Positions 49,001-60,075 of a DNA stretch of 64,000 bases are shown here, in pieces; within the stretch, counting starts at the first letter, position 1, and every line of letters starts with the position of its first letter. The stretch comes from Notospermus geniculatus (Eukaryota > Nemertea > Pilidiophora > Heteronemertea > Lineidae): assembly GCA_002633025.1 (NCBI GenBank), contig NMRB01000106.1:270714-334713 (forward strand). Reading direction: 5' to 3'. The notes beneath the pieces are model-generated. The model saw only the letters and a list, made by a program, of their open reading frames with translations, had not been told where the DNA came from and did no database searches. Position numbers and translations under genes: made by a program.

Positions 49001-52000
49001 GATTTCTTGTTAAACACAGATGCTCGACTTGACTACAGTTTCTTTCGGGATGTTGGTTAATATTTGCAACAGAAGTGACATGATCTGTCCCGTTTGTATG
49101 AGGGGGAGTGTAGGCCATACAGGAAGAGATGTTAAGTTTGTTTTTCATAAGATCAGTCAATACAACCAGAATGCTATAACATGCATTATTATCAAAATTG
49201 GATGAAATAAAGTGCATGAAATAATGTGACGATTTGTCGCAATTTGCCGCATGCCAACAGAGTCCGAACAAATAAGACGCCAGCTTAAACCGTGTTGAAC
49301 TCAGTCCGGGAAAAAAATGTGTAAAAAATGAGTTTTAGAGTTATGTTTTGCCAGACATTTTATAGCTTTTTAAGAGGTAAAATTTTCGATTTGCTCTTTC
49401 AGCAATGAACTTTACGTGAGCAGGTTATCTAAAACCATTAGATGCTCCGTCTGTAAAAATGTCATTCATAAACATCCACAAAAAAAGAAAAAAAATACAG
49501 GAAAAAACAAGAACATACCGGTACTCATTTTTAGACCTGTTAGTGTTCAAGTCATCGTTTGTTCACACACCTTGAGGAGGCAAATAGGTTAGATGAAGTC
49601 GTGAGTGAAGTCACATGTAAATCAAGAAAGAAAATAGACCCGTGGGAAAAAATCACTTGCCTAGCGAAGACAATAAAATGGCACATCAAAAACAGGCCGA
49701 AATAGGTACCAATTTGTTTGAATGTTTTACCGAAGGAAGTTGGCAAATATACAATCAATGACAGCGCGGCTTGAACGCTTTGAGATACACAATCATTACA
49801 TCAAGTTTTGCAAATAACGTTTGTTTTGGTATAGCTTATGTGCAAAACGGATAACAATTCTGCGGTAAATTATAGAAACTGTAACAGCTTAGAATTAAAG
49901 TAGATATTATCATTTCGCCTTTAACAAAGAAGAGAAGAAAGGTGCATTAAGGATCTCAAGATAATAAGGTACACGACTTGTTTATTTTTGCGGTTTTGTA
50001 CCCCCTCGTTTTTGGGATCTTTTAGTTTCTATACTGCGTGAAGCTGTCCCCTTTCCTTGAGTTACCCATGCAAGGTTGCATATAATACCACAGAGGAAAA
50101 AAACTGCAGTGACCGATGGAAGCTCATTTTGTCGACAATATTTGCACTGTCTTGCCTGAATCGAATGCTATGACTCACATAAGATAAAAAAAATAAACAA
50201 AAAATGCAAATAAAGATAAAGAAAAGAATATTATTTAAAAGAACATGAAAAAAAAATAAAAATGACACGGATGTCACATTTTTCCCACTGCTGCGGCCAT
50301 CAATTTTCTTTTACAAAGTCGTCCGGCAACTTCTTCCACGCGAAAAAAAAATCAACAGAGTTGTTCGGGGTCGATGTTTTTGTCCTAACCACCGGTTTAT
50401 ACCACCATCTCTTGCACTTCCGATAGAAAAATGATCAATGCAGTCTCGCGGGCAGCCATTCTTCTTCGCATACCAAAACATTAAAAAATCAATCAACGGA
50501 AAGTGACAGACGTCCGGCGAAATCGGCCGCGTCATCGTTCGTAAAGAAAAATGGGAAGTATTCCAATAAAACGATTATTTCTGCCGTAGATAAATATCAC
50601 ATATCACGTTTCGGGAAGGTTGGACTTCCGCGTTTTAGTGTCGCCATGTCCACTTCATCTATACTGTTAATTTTAGTACAAGTAGACTTTTCTGCACATT
50701 TGGCGATAATTTCAAATGTGGTCAAAAGTGGATGTGTACCTTAGCAACGCCAATTACAGCTCAATAAATATAATGTAACAAAAACGTCATCAATGCTGTC
50801 TTGGTTTCTTGGTGGGGGTCATCAAGATTTTACAAACGGTAACTTTTTTCCGATGTTCAACGTTAACTTGTACCGTCCATATTATTTTTTGGCAAAAAAT
50901 TTTCTGAAAGTTCGTTTAGTGAGTTTTACATTTTTCAAAGTACAGATACATGTACTGTACCCTTATTAGTAAGTGCTTGTATAAATGGGTGAATAAATTC
51001 CGAAAATTATAAACAGTTTCTAGTCAGGTGACACAAAATTCCTTTCAACTGACTAAACGACAGAAAATGCGATTGAATCTGGCCACTGCATTGGTCTACT
51101 TAACCTTTACCACAGAGGGACTATTTAGATACCCCAGGCCTTAAATAGGACATTATTATGGTCTGTAAACCAAATACATAAGATATTCAAAGGACACATC
51201 CGGAATCGCCATTCCTCATCTGCTAACATGACTCCAAACAACAAAGTTTCCAAATGAACAGATCAACACATCTTCTCGGCGTCTATCGTTCTTGCAAACA
51301 AGAGATTATGATATATTCAGTCCAAATCCGTGCGTCAGAAGACAGGCCTAACGTACTTCCGACTTCACCTCAGGCTTGTTTAAATAGTTCTCTGATATCC
51401 GACTGGCACCCAGTGGAAGCTAGGAGCGGAATATCCCCATTTCTTGTGTTGGTTAAGTTCTCAGAAGTCAACACATGACCTCTCGACTTGTCATCCTCGG
51501 GCGGTGTTTGTCTCTTCCTTCCTGAGTTATTGGGGTGAACTAACTTAAAGAGGCGGAAGACGTCGACATTTACTTAATAACTGCTTAAGTTATTCATGGT
51601 GAACGCATCGGAAATCTTTTCGCCTTTGAACGCCACTCAAACAGAAGTTTTGTAAGAAAGTATCCTTCGGCGTCAAGATATACACTCAGAAAAATACAAG
51701 TTCAAAAAACTAAATGTTACATGTGTAGTACATGTAGTTAAACTTTACGGTGTAAATACATACAGTATCTATTTATTCCTCCTTATGCAGAAGACATGTC
51801 AACAAAAACGTTGAGAGGTTCGGCAACAATCACAAAACAATTCTTCTCCCGAGTTAATTTCATGTTCTTCACGACTACAATGATACCTTTGTCAATTCCA
51901 GGCATAGACAGAATCTTGTCTAACGGGACCGTAGTACCTGCGCACCAGAAACCAGCCGCTGGACCAATCGATGCCAGCACACTGGACTTACCGGAAGGTA

Positions 52001-55000
52001 TGAACATGATACGAAAGCAAAATGATGGACTTCATTTCTCACAAAAAAAGCCAAATGAGTGGATTTCAAATACATGTACAGCTTTTGGCTCTTAATTTGC
52101 TTTTTAAAATCCGGGACCAAGTATATCTATAAGACGAGGTGATATCCAGATTAAAGATGATGAAGAGTGGACATTTCCGTTGCTACCCACCCACTGACAA
52201 AGGTCATGCCCTTTTTTGAGACAAAAAATTAGGAGAGAACACAGTGAACACCATCATGGGATGAGACCATGCACGGTCAATCCATGGTCACTCATCGTGT
52301 ACATGTACACGTACATGTACATGTACAATGTACATACAATTTGATTAGGTCGTATCGTTTCACTTTCAGGCGTTGGAATTTTCCAGACGACATTTGCAGG
52401 AGCGCTCCACTACGGGATATTCTGTCAGAAAACAGTCATCCATAAGGGAACACAGTTTGGACCCTTTCAGGGGAAGGTGGTCAACACGAGTGAAATCAAA
52501 ACACACGATGATAACACATTCATGTGGGAGGTACGGCAGCGTCCTTTGACGATCCTTGTTCTTATTCAATATCAACGTTTACCTGCGAATCTTGGTATCT
52601 TTTTTGTTACAATTTGAAAATATGAAGAATGGGCCTACATCAAACAGTTGGCTCATGATATCGCTGTAATTGTTTACAAAGAGTCGTGCTTTTCTAAAAA
52701 ACATGCGACAGAGGATCCGGCCAGGGCATCTTCGATAATCGAAGGCCGATCTGCTCACCACTACGTTACATCGCACATCACCCTTCGAGAAATAGACCAG
52801 TCCGCGGCGTATCTTGGCACGATGCCAACTTTACCGGCCGACCAATCATATTGCACTTTATATCGGGTCTTCGGCTACCACTATTTGTACCACGATTCAA
52901 ATTTTACAACACCGATTCTGATTGGCCTCTTCTTCTCGAGGCGGCAGATACGCCGTGGACCGGTCATTTTCTCGAAGGGTGATGTGCGGTGTAACGCAGT
53001 GGAGAGCAGATCGGCCTTCGATTATCGAAGGTGGGCGAGGGAGGAAACGAGTACTTGGCAACGGTGTACAGCTTTGTAAATCCCGATTAGTGAATGGATG
53101 GTGGCTTCTCTTCTTGCAGATCTTTCAAGACGGTAAACTCAGTCATTTCGTGGACGGGCGAGGAAGTGGCGGTAACTGGATGGCATACGTTAACTGTGCA
53201 CGGTACGCCCAGGAACAGAACCTTATTGCCGTACAAGTCGATGGACAAATCTTCTACGAAGCTTGCAAGGACATTCCTCAGGGTACCGAGCTACTCGTCT
53301 GGTACGGGGATGCCTATTTACAATTCATGGGCATCCCGGTGGCACTGAAGGAGATGGCGGATGGAAACATCCCAGCAGAAGTTCAGAGTGAGTACATTTA
53401 CACAGCCACTGGTAGGCCATGGGTTCGAATAGAATCAGTGGACACAGTGGATACGATAGCATACAATGTAAACAAAACAATTTCTCTTCTCCTTCGAGGC
53501 CCATTTCTTTAGGTTACATTTAACTTTTGAAAAAAGTCAAGGGCCACTTCCTCTTCGAGGCAAGTCGTTGCAGGAAAGGTCTTCTTTTGGTGAAAAAGCT
53601 CAAGTTGTTGGCAATTTTTCCACAACATGGATGAGGAACATGTTCCTCCATTATAAGAACACATATTAAATTTAAGATGATTGCCAAACGGTAAGGACAA
53701 ATGGACCAGAGATAGCAACTACGTGTAGTTTCCTCTCGTTGTTTTAGATTCAGAAGGCTACCAGTGCGAACGATGTGGCAAAGTCTTTGCATATAAATAC
53801 TACAGAGACAAACATCTCAAGTACACACGGTGTGTCGACCAGGGAGACAGAAAATTCCCGTGCCATCTTTGTAACAGGTGAGCTACTTTGATTTTTGTAA
53901 ATCAGATCGAATTCCACACTACTACTGCTGGGATGCTGTTTTTTTTTCACAATTCATATTGAAAATATTCCGTCACTCTCCATGGAGAGGAACAAGTTCA
54001 CTGACGGAAGCTGAGCCAACTNNNNNNNNNNNNNNNNNNNNNNNNNNNNNNNNNNNCCCCCCCCCCCCCCCCAGGAAAAGCCTGAGGCACACAACACGTC
54101 ACCTCAATCTACAGCCATGACAGTCGAAGAAAAATGTCACCATTTCATTTTCTCTCTCTTCCAGGTCATTTGAAAAGCGGGACAGGTTACGGATTCACAT
54201 TCTCCACGTTCACGAAAAACACCGACCTCACAAATGTACAGTCTGTGGCAAAAGCTTTAGTCAGTCATCAAGCCTCAACAAACACATGAGAGTGAGTACA
54301 TCAAAGACATGTTGTCTTTCAGCTGATACCATTTTTTAGCGCCTTTATGCAGAAGTTGCTCTTGCTGTACGTACGTACATCCACTAGTTGACAAGGATTT
54401 CGGAAGCTCCGAGGATTTGTCGTCTAAAAGTTTTTTTAGAAAATGCTTCCAAAGTATTGTCGAAAAATTTACTTAAACTAACCCTACCCCACCGTTAGGC
54501 CTGTACTTTGGATTCGTGTCATGTGTTTCAAATACAAACGGTTTTAGCGACCGAGCAGAAAAATATACAAACATACCAATCAATGTCAGATAAAGAGTTG
54601 AATACATCAACAGTTTAACTAGAAAATCACGTTATAGATTTAGTAACGCTTGCTGTTAACTTTCCGTCGGTTGGATCCGGAAAGCGGATCAAATAAAATA
54701 GACGTGGGCACATTACGCTCGAGTTGAACACGTTCTGACAAATAAAACCAACAATGCCACAGCCTGAGGCAGGTGAACCTGAGATTAATGGTTAATGTGA
54801 TGCTATTAATGTACTAAATGATGAATTTTTGATTGTTAAGATGTAAATATACATGTACATTGTACTGTACAATCCACCATCCGGGGTAGGGGACTGTTAC
54901 CACTCTGGTACAGAGTCACCTGGCGGTAAAAATTGTAATTATATTTGGAATTAATTTACTGAGTGCCCGCTGGGTTTTGTAGATATGGTAAATAAGAGGT

Positions 55001-56890
55001 TTTAGATGGATGGTAACAGTACTTCCCTTACGTAGTGGCGTGATGGTTTGGTCGTCATAGTGTGGTACTAAACCTTCCCAGACGTGGCGATGCTTCACGC
55101 CATGGCAGCCAATAGAGATCAAACATCTCATATCATTCTTTATCAAAAATCCATGACTTTATGCATGTCTTTGCAGGTTCACAGCGGGGAGCGGCCTTAT
55201 AAATGCGTCTACTGCAGTAAAGCGTTCACTGCGTCCAGTATACTGAGAACACATATCAGACAGCATTCTGGAGAAAAACCATTCAAGGTAGGAATGAAGT
55301 ATTTCGAATATGGCCCTTATACTTAGTAGTCAAAAGAAAAAGAGATAGGACCTGACAGTTTCGACTCGGACGGCGTCGGCCATCGATTCACCTCTCAGAA
55401 CAAGTTCCAGAACTGGCCAGTTTACTTGTCAGGGAACAAGCAACCGAAGTTGAGAAAACTGGCCGAGCTGTTAGGCTTATTCTGAGAGGCGTATTATTTA
55501 CTCTAGATTCGTTCTTCTAAGGTTACTTTACTGAACACCCATATGACCGCCTACCCTATTGAATATGCATGGCAAAATAAAGAACTGCTAGTGTGACTGA
55601 CAGGCGAGGAGGGAAAGGGCTATTGACGACTGAATTATCCGACCACAGCAAGAACACGTGGTGATCAGTCTCGGACAGTTTGAAATTGATGCCTTTGAGA
55701 AGTGATTGAATAGGTCTTGTGCACAAGGCCAATACAACAGTGAATGTAACAGACACTCTTTTAATAGTGCCTGCCAACAAAGCAGTCTTTGCGGCCCAGT
55801 GCAAGTAACGCAAGACTCACTCATTGGTCAGTTATGTTGAATAGAATCAATAAATTCTTTGTATGGTCTATATTGTGGGCTGGGCCTAAACCTACAGCAT
55901 GAATATATGAAGTAACCTTAGAAGAACGAATCTAGAGTATGTCTTCGCCACCTGTTGGAGATTAAGGAAAACCATTTCCTCCCTTGAAAGACTGAAGTCA
56001 GTCCATTCTTTGAAAACCACGGTCGTTTCAAAGCGAGACGTTAAAACTGGTTGTTCACAAACTTTCTCAACACCCGAAAAATTTACGACGACCCTTTTAA
56101 TTCTCTCAGTGCAAACACTGCGGCAAGGCGTTCGCCTCTCACGCTGCCCACGACAGCCACGTCAGACGGACCCACACCAAAGACAAGGGCTGTTCCTGTC
56201 ATGTCTGTGGAAAAGTCTTCAGCCAGCCCTATGAACTCAAGTTTCACATGACCATGCACACGGGTGAGTAAGTACTTCATATTATAAATATCAGTGTGAT
56301 ATTCTGTGGTAGATCATAGTAAATTTCGTTCTTGTTAGCTTTGGCCCAAAATTGGAGTACGTTGCTTCAGCCCAAGTTTGCGTTCTGTATTGTATAATTT
56401 TCCACAAATCCTTTATTATTTCTTCATGTTTTAATTCATTTGTTTTCAACATTGTAAATGTTAGTGTACTGTTTATGACATCATTAATCTGCAAGATCTT
56501 GCCATTTGTGTCCAGCCAATAACAAAGGGAAAGCAATTCACACTGCAATCCAAAAACATAAACTGTACTACCCCATAGGTAGCCAAATTTATGGGGGTTT
56601 TCGGATCAATTGTTCCCTCGTCCCGGGGAATGGAGCAATGCTGCCATAGTTCATTCTTAGCTGTTATAAGCAGTATCCCTTAGGATTGGAATGAAAGGGT
56701 TGTTTTACATACAGTATGTACTGATGAATCTGTTTTTTTCCATATTTTAGGTGAGAACTACATGAATTACAAACGAACAGGAAGCACAGGACCCTCTGAC
56801 GAGGAGATGTCCGATATGTCTAGTCTATTCATGGATGAGGAAAGCGGAGTACCAATCGATGTCGTCGGCTCTGACGAATTGCTCGTGTAA
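36053..56890 (+). CDS. PRDM14: PRDM14 PR-domain zinc-finger protein (complete, 10 coding exons)
   Basis: PRDM14 is a nuclear, DNA-binding regulator of pluripotency and germ-cell fate in vertebrates (family knowledge). Coding exons: 36053-36168, 45785-46068, 51902-51997 (or from 51791), 52370-52530, 53120-53387, 53748-53877, 54165-54291, 55177-55287, 56110-56263 and 56751-56890. Introns are GT-AG and phases agree. The total is 528 aa, or 565 aa with the longer exon 3. Order: Pro/Met-rich N-terminus, [20 protein letters not shown] domain (residues about 165-290, [31 protein letters not shown]), then six zinc fingers (residues about 312-480). The fingers match vertebrate PRDM14 over long stretches ([43 protein letters not shown]). 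A C-terminal acidic tail follows the last finger. Confidence 0.97.
39061..39222 (+). repeat. Two-copy tandem duplication of ~81 bp
   Basis: ATTATAATCGGTAACCCACG through CGCGCCATCTTGATGATGAC is immediately repeated with a few substitutions. Confidence 0.75.
39393..39513. mobile_element. MITE of the GGGAGTTTAAGAAATC family, copy 3 (variant)
   Basis: AGAGTTTAAGAGATCACACGC at the left; the right end GCGTGTGAACTCTAAACTCCC is the imperfect inverse. The inner arms share CGCTAACGATAACGTTTACG. Confidence 0.6.
39814..40062. mobile_element. TTAA-type MITE, copy 2 (older)
   Basis: Aligns over about 250 bases with 33875-34131 (AGATAATGTATCACGACTT, GAGGGGCATGCCACCAACA, CATAAACAAACAAAATGTAAA). The left terminus TTAAAGATAATG is intact; the right one is decayed. 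Confidence 0.65.
41753..42043. mobile_element. Palindromic element, ~290 bp
   Basis: ATACTGCGACAACTTACTTT at the left and its inverse at 42024-42043. Arms continue for about 80 bases (GGTTAAGATCTGGTCCGACT and its inverse). Confidence 0.65.
43741..44143. mobile_element. Palindromic element split by a MITE
   Basis: GGGGTCGTATTTTAGAACGT and GTTAAGGTCGACCTTAAG words have inverses at 43905-43950 (TTCTAGAATACGACCCC) and a further inverse after the inserted MITE (AATGTTAAGGAACGTTGTAAA, 44113-44133). Confidence 0.5.
43958..44112. mobile_element. MITE of the GGGAGTTTAAGAAATC family, copy 4
   Basis: GGGAGTTTAAGAAATCAAACG at the left and the exact inverse of its first 16 bases at the right (GATTTCTTAAACTCCC). 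Inner arms AAACGTTAACTTTACGACGA are partly inverse. It sits inside the older 43741-44143 palindrome. Confidence 0.7.
46265..47052 (+). repeat. Tandem duplication in PRDM14 intron 2, copy A
   Basis: 788 bases that recur nearly identically at 47054-47847 after a single N at 47053. No exon lies inside either copy. Confidence 0.85.
47054..47847 (+). repeat. Tandem duplication in PRDM14 intron 2, copy B
   Basis: Direct repeat of 46265-47052, with a handful of substitutions and a short insertion (AGGCCT near 47112). Confidence 0.85.
47848..51790 (+). other. Remainder of PRDM14 intron 2
   Basis: No gene or organised repeat recognised; open frames are all short and without motifs. Confidence 0.45.
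51902..53387 (+). CDS. PRDM14: PRDM14 exons 3-5: PR domain
   Basis: Exon 3 ends in LDLPEG, exon 4 begins the PR fold ([34 protein letters not shown]) and exon 5 completes it ([38 protein letters not shown]). PR domains are SET-related; in PRDM14 no methyltransferase activity is established, and the domain helps bind co-repressors of the CBFA2T family (family knowledge). The NWM.YVNCAR and ELLVWYG signatures are intact. Confidence 0.95.
52298..52336. repeat. TACATGTA-type microsatellite in PRDM14 intron 3
   Basis: A run of GTACATGTACACGTACATGT and neighbours, about 40 bases, self-complementary. Shorter versions of the same word occur at many places in the window. Confidence 0.7.
52730..53030. 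mobile_element. Palindromic element in PRDM14 intron 4
   Basis: CTTCGATAATCGAAGGCCGA at the left and its near-exact inverse at the right. Arms extend about 85 bases (CATCACCCTTCGAGAAA and its inverse near 52968). It ends 90 bases before exon 5. Confidence 0.7.
53748..56263 (+). CDS. PRDM14: PRDM14 exons 6-9: six zinc fingers
   Basis: Finger 1 ([19 protein letters not shown] then C, a C2HC form as in vertebrate PRDM14), finger 2 ([10 protein letters not shown]...HILHVH), finger 3 ([10 protein letters not shown]...HMRVH), finger 4 ([10 protein letters not shown]...HIRQH), finger 5 ([10 protein letters not shown]...HVRRTH) and finger 6 ([10 protein letters not shown]...HMTMH). All metal ligands are present. 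Linkers SGERPY and SGEKPF are canonical. Introns fall between or inside fingers at 53878, 54292 and 55288. Confidence 0.97.
54022..54056. other. 35-base assembly gap followed by a C16 run, PRDM14 intron 6
   Basis: N-run directly followed by 16 C and AGGAAAAGCC. The true sequence of this part of the intron, about 110 bases before exon 7, is uncertain. Confidence 0.9.
55501..55937. mobile_element. TA-flanked transposon remnant in PRDM14 intron 8
   Basis: CTCTAGATTCGTTCTTCTAA at the left and its exact inverse at the right (terminal inverted repeats of about 26 bases), with TA flanks at 55499-55500 and 55938-55939. There is no transposase frame in the 437 bases. Confidence 0.65.
56751..56890 (+). 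CDS. PRDM14: PRDM14 exon 10: acidic C-terminal tail
   Basis: After finger 6 the protein continues 46 residues ([20 protein letters not shown], then [16 protein letters not shown], ending SDELLV). It is rich in Asp, Glu and Ser. Vertebrate PRDM14 ends almost directly after finger 6, so this tail is a lineage feature or an ancestral part lost in vertebrates. Confidence 0.85.
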
Positions 56891-57125
56891 CAAAAGTTCC
56901 AATTGGCAGAGAGATTTATTACGTCGGTTACGATTGGCTGAGAGTGAAATATCGGCCAATCACACCAGTCTCTTATTAACTGTATCGCCAGACTGCTTCG
57001 ATGAACAATTTGTGTCTGAGTCGGTCACATATCCTGGTACCCTCCTTGGCGAGATACATGTATATGTATGTAACAACTGTTGTAATAAGATGGACCACAA
57101 TTTTCTCCTTTTTTCCAAAAAAGAA

Positions 57126-57559
57126 AATAAAAGCAACCTGCATTTATCTTGGGAAATGACGATTCGATGGCCCTTACGGTAAAGGGACCCAACCCGACGA
57201 CAGGGGAAAGCAATTATTCACTTGTCACTCTCACATCAGATGGAGTCCTCGTTGTGTAGCTTGCACTTCCCAAAAACTCTTGGAGAGCAGAGCATTTGAA
57301 CAGAAGAGACGAGGTTGTTGATGTGTTCTGGATCATCGATCTAAAATGCATTAGGAGCACCAGTGCTGCCACCAAGCATTAAGACGACAAACCAGTGACT
57401 CTGAACAGGAAAAACTGATTCTGCAAAAGAATCTTCGGACTGAGCAAACGTTATATTTGTAAATACTGTAAATATTTGTTGTAATTTATTCACTGATAAA
57501 GTCACTATGCCATACGAAGACGCCTACGAGAAGATACTACCTGCTGTGATGAAAATAAA
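57126..57559 (+). terminator. PRDM14 3' end: candidate polyA signals
   Basis: AATAAA occurs at 57126-57131 and 57554-57559. The second is followed by ACGACTTGTTATTCGTGCTT and a T-rich run, which fits a cleavage site near 57575 and a 3' UTR of about 690 bases. Confidence 0.5.
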
Positions 57560-58842
57560 ACCTATTCAAACGACTTGTTATTCGTGCTTTTTCTTTTGTT
57601 GCTCCCGTTGGCTAGTTTTACCTGTACTCACTGTAAAAACAAGTTGGTCCACCATGGACATGGGTAAAAGTTCCTTGTCCAAATTTTTGCCCATTCTCCC
57701 ATGTGTTCATCTGGGTAATAAAGTACCCATGCCCGTGTCTTATAGTTCTCCAGGTGATAAACGCCATTGTCATGGATATTTTTGACAGTAGGTCAGTCTT
57801 CCTCGCAGGAGTTTGCTGTACCTATGTTACTTCCCTATACCCGTGGGTGGTGCACCCACCCCACGATACAGGACATTTTTTCACAGTGCTGAGACTTGTC
57901 TCATTCACACCTACTGCAAGGACAGATATTTTTTCTGACTTTTTTAACCTAATGAAAGAAAGCGTTGCAGCCAAAACAATTCAGGCTGACAATAATAATG
58001 AGAAGGAAATCAATATTTTTGTTAGCTGCAGTGTAACTGAAATACAACCTTACTTACATAAGAGAATTTTCTCTGTTGCATAAAAGATGACAAAATTCCA
58101 TAGATGGGTACAGTGCCAATTTTCTGGACTGATATTTCTTCAACACTGACAACCGAGAGGGGACATTTTACACCATGTCATTATTAGGCAAATTTGACGC
58201 TTTCATGGCGAGATCCGGGGAACAGAACCAAAATCAACACCATTACATGAGTTCGGCAGAGACAACAACTGAACAAAAACTGCTGATGACAATAACAGAC
58301 CGTTAAGTGGGTACTTATTGCTTCTTAGTACCTCCCATCTCCCGCGATGATGTAGGTGACTGGGGAAAATCCGAGGTAAGTATTGACAGTCCCCTCCAAA
58401 ATTCACCAGTGACCAACGTTGAATAGCAATGCAAAGATTGAAAAGCCAAGCAATAATTGTGCACATTAGCGGACAGTGGATATCGACTACGTCGTGACAA
58501 GTTACCTATTGCACCGCCTGACGTTGCTTGTTCCCTCTTTGGTTGGTATTGATCCGAAGGATTATCAACTCTCGCCAGCAGGAGAGCCTCCTTGATAACG
58601 CGGATTAAACTGAATTAAAATGATGTGCACGTGGATTTCAACATTTTGGTAAGCGGTCCTTTTTTCGTAATCCACCTAAAATTCATATTAATTTCAAAAC
58701 CAACTGCATACTCAGAAAGTTTCAAGATTGGTATCACTACAATCCCCGAACCCACTACCTGGGTTCGGAGGTTGTTTGGACTACTCGCAGGGTACTTACG
58801 GACGCCTCGTTTGGCATAGGACGTTGAACCATCTTTTTAAGA

Positions 58843-58940
58843 TGGGGATTTGGCCTGGTGGTTGGGGCGTGCTGCCCCTGAGTGCTGGCGACTGATGCCC
58901 AATGCGAGGATCCGTGGGTTCGAGTCCGGTAGGAAGCTAT
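58843..58940 (+). mobile_element. tRNA-derived SINE fragment
   Basis: A-box-like TGGCCTGGTGG (58851-58861) and B box GGTTCGAGTCC (58917-58927). The box spacing of about 55 bases is long, and I see no closing acceptor stem, so it is more likely a SINE head than a tRNA gene. Confidence 0.5.
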
Positions 58941-59678
58941 GTCTTGCACCTAAGAAACCCGTTGCTATTTCGTATCACTACGTCAGTATTTCACTGAGAC
59001 TGTCGTTTTTTTACGTCGTGTCAGGTATTTCAATACATGTGCTAAGTAGATATCATAGGCAATACGAAAAACGAAGCGAGGCATATGATTTTACGCACGC
59101 TATCAACAACATGTGGAAAAATACCAGCCCTGGCAGGGACTTCCGGGATTTTGATATGCAAATTTATTTATGGCGTCATTGAAGGTATATGTAAATGACA
59201 AGTCCCATTACAAGCCATCCAAATGTCTTCTCTAAAGCCCTTACTCATACATGTATGTAATGTAATACGTCATAGCAACTGAATATCTTGTCACATTCAC
59301 CATTAGTTTGTTTACTGACTTCTCCTTATTACCAAAATGACATGCTCAATATTATCAACAACTATATGAAACAGTATTTGACAACACTGATTTTGTTTAC
59401 GAACTGAATTATAAAAGTACACAAAAAAGACATTCGATGGCCTGCTGTGTTCTGTGACAGAATGCGCGAAGGGAAAATAAAGCAATTATCCGGTGTGGTT
59501 CACGATGCTGATATTAGGGCCCTACAGTGAATTTACATGGTGTAGGCTACCTGTGCACTAGATCACTCTAGCCTTGATGTCATCAAGGGTGGCCAACCAT
59601 GGCAAGAGAGATGACTCTAACAACCACGTCCAACTGCACGACCATGACAAATGACCGTGCAGCCGTTTTGTAATTGAC

Positions 59679-59789
59679 CATCCTCCGGCAGCAGGGGTTT
59701 TTACCTCGCTCCTCTTCATCCACTCACACATTTGTGTGCTGAGTGTATCATGAAGAGGAGCGAGACAGAAGCCCTGCTATGGGAGGATG
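59679..59789. mobile_element. 111-bp foldback element with 8-bp direct repeats
   Basis: CATCCTCCGGCAGCAGGGG at the left pairs with CCCTGCTATGGGAGGATG at the right; inner arms CTCGCTCCTCTTCAT and its inverse are exact. Flanks TAATTGAC and TAATTGGC differ at one base and resemble an 8-bp target duplication of hAT type (inference). Confidence 0.55.
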
Positions 59790-60008
59790 TAATTGGCAAG
59801 CGATAATGATATAATATTCTTCCTGACATTGCATGGTCGATCTACTGGCCGATGCCCATTTAATTTCAACCTTGGAAGAACGCATTGGTTTTACGGCCAA
59901 TAACAGGAATTGATAAACATACCAGAATGAAAAGTGTACATTTTACAACTTGTAAGGGTAATTTTCTTATGCCATTAAAATATACCTGTTATGGTACTGT
60001 TGATAACA

Positions 60009-60075
60009 CTAAGGTCGTCTCTGAATTTCGCAAACTTTCGACCTCAATCGGGGTCTTCCTCAGACACTTTCTAGA
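60009..60075 (-). ncRNA. Hammerhead-like repeat, copy C
   Basis: On the minus strand: TAGAAAGTGT, CTGAGGA, GACCCC-GATT-GAGGTC, GAAA, then a stem III hairpin ending in TTC and AGAGACGACC. The first pair of stem I is U-A here and C-G in the 34947 copy. One stem II pair is broken or C-A. Confidence 0.3.

Noticed and set aside
57703-58083. 126-aa frame downstream of PRDM14
   Set aside because: No motif and no gene signals; it lies after the likely polyA site.
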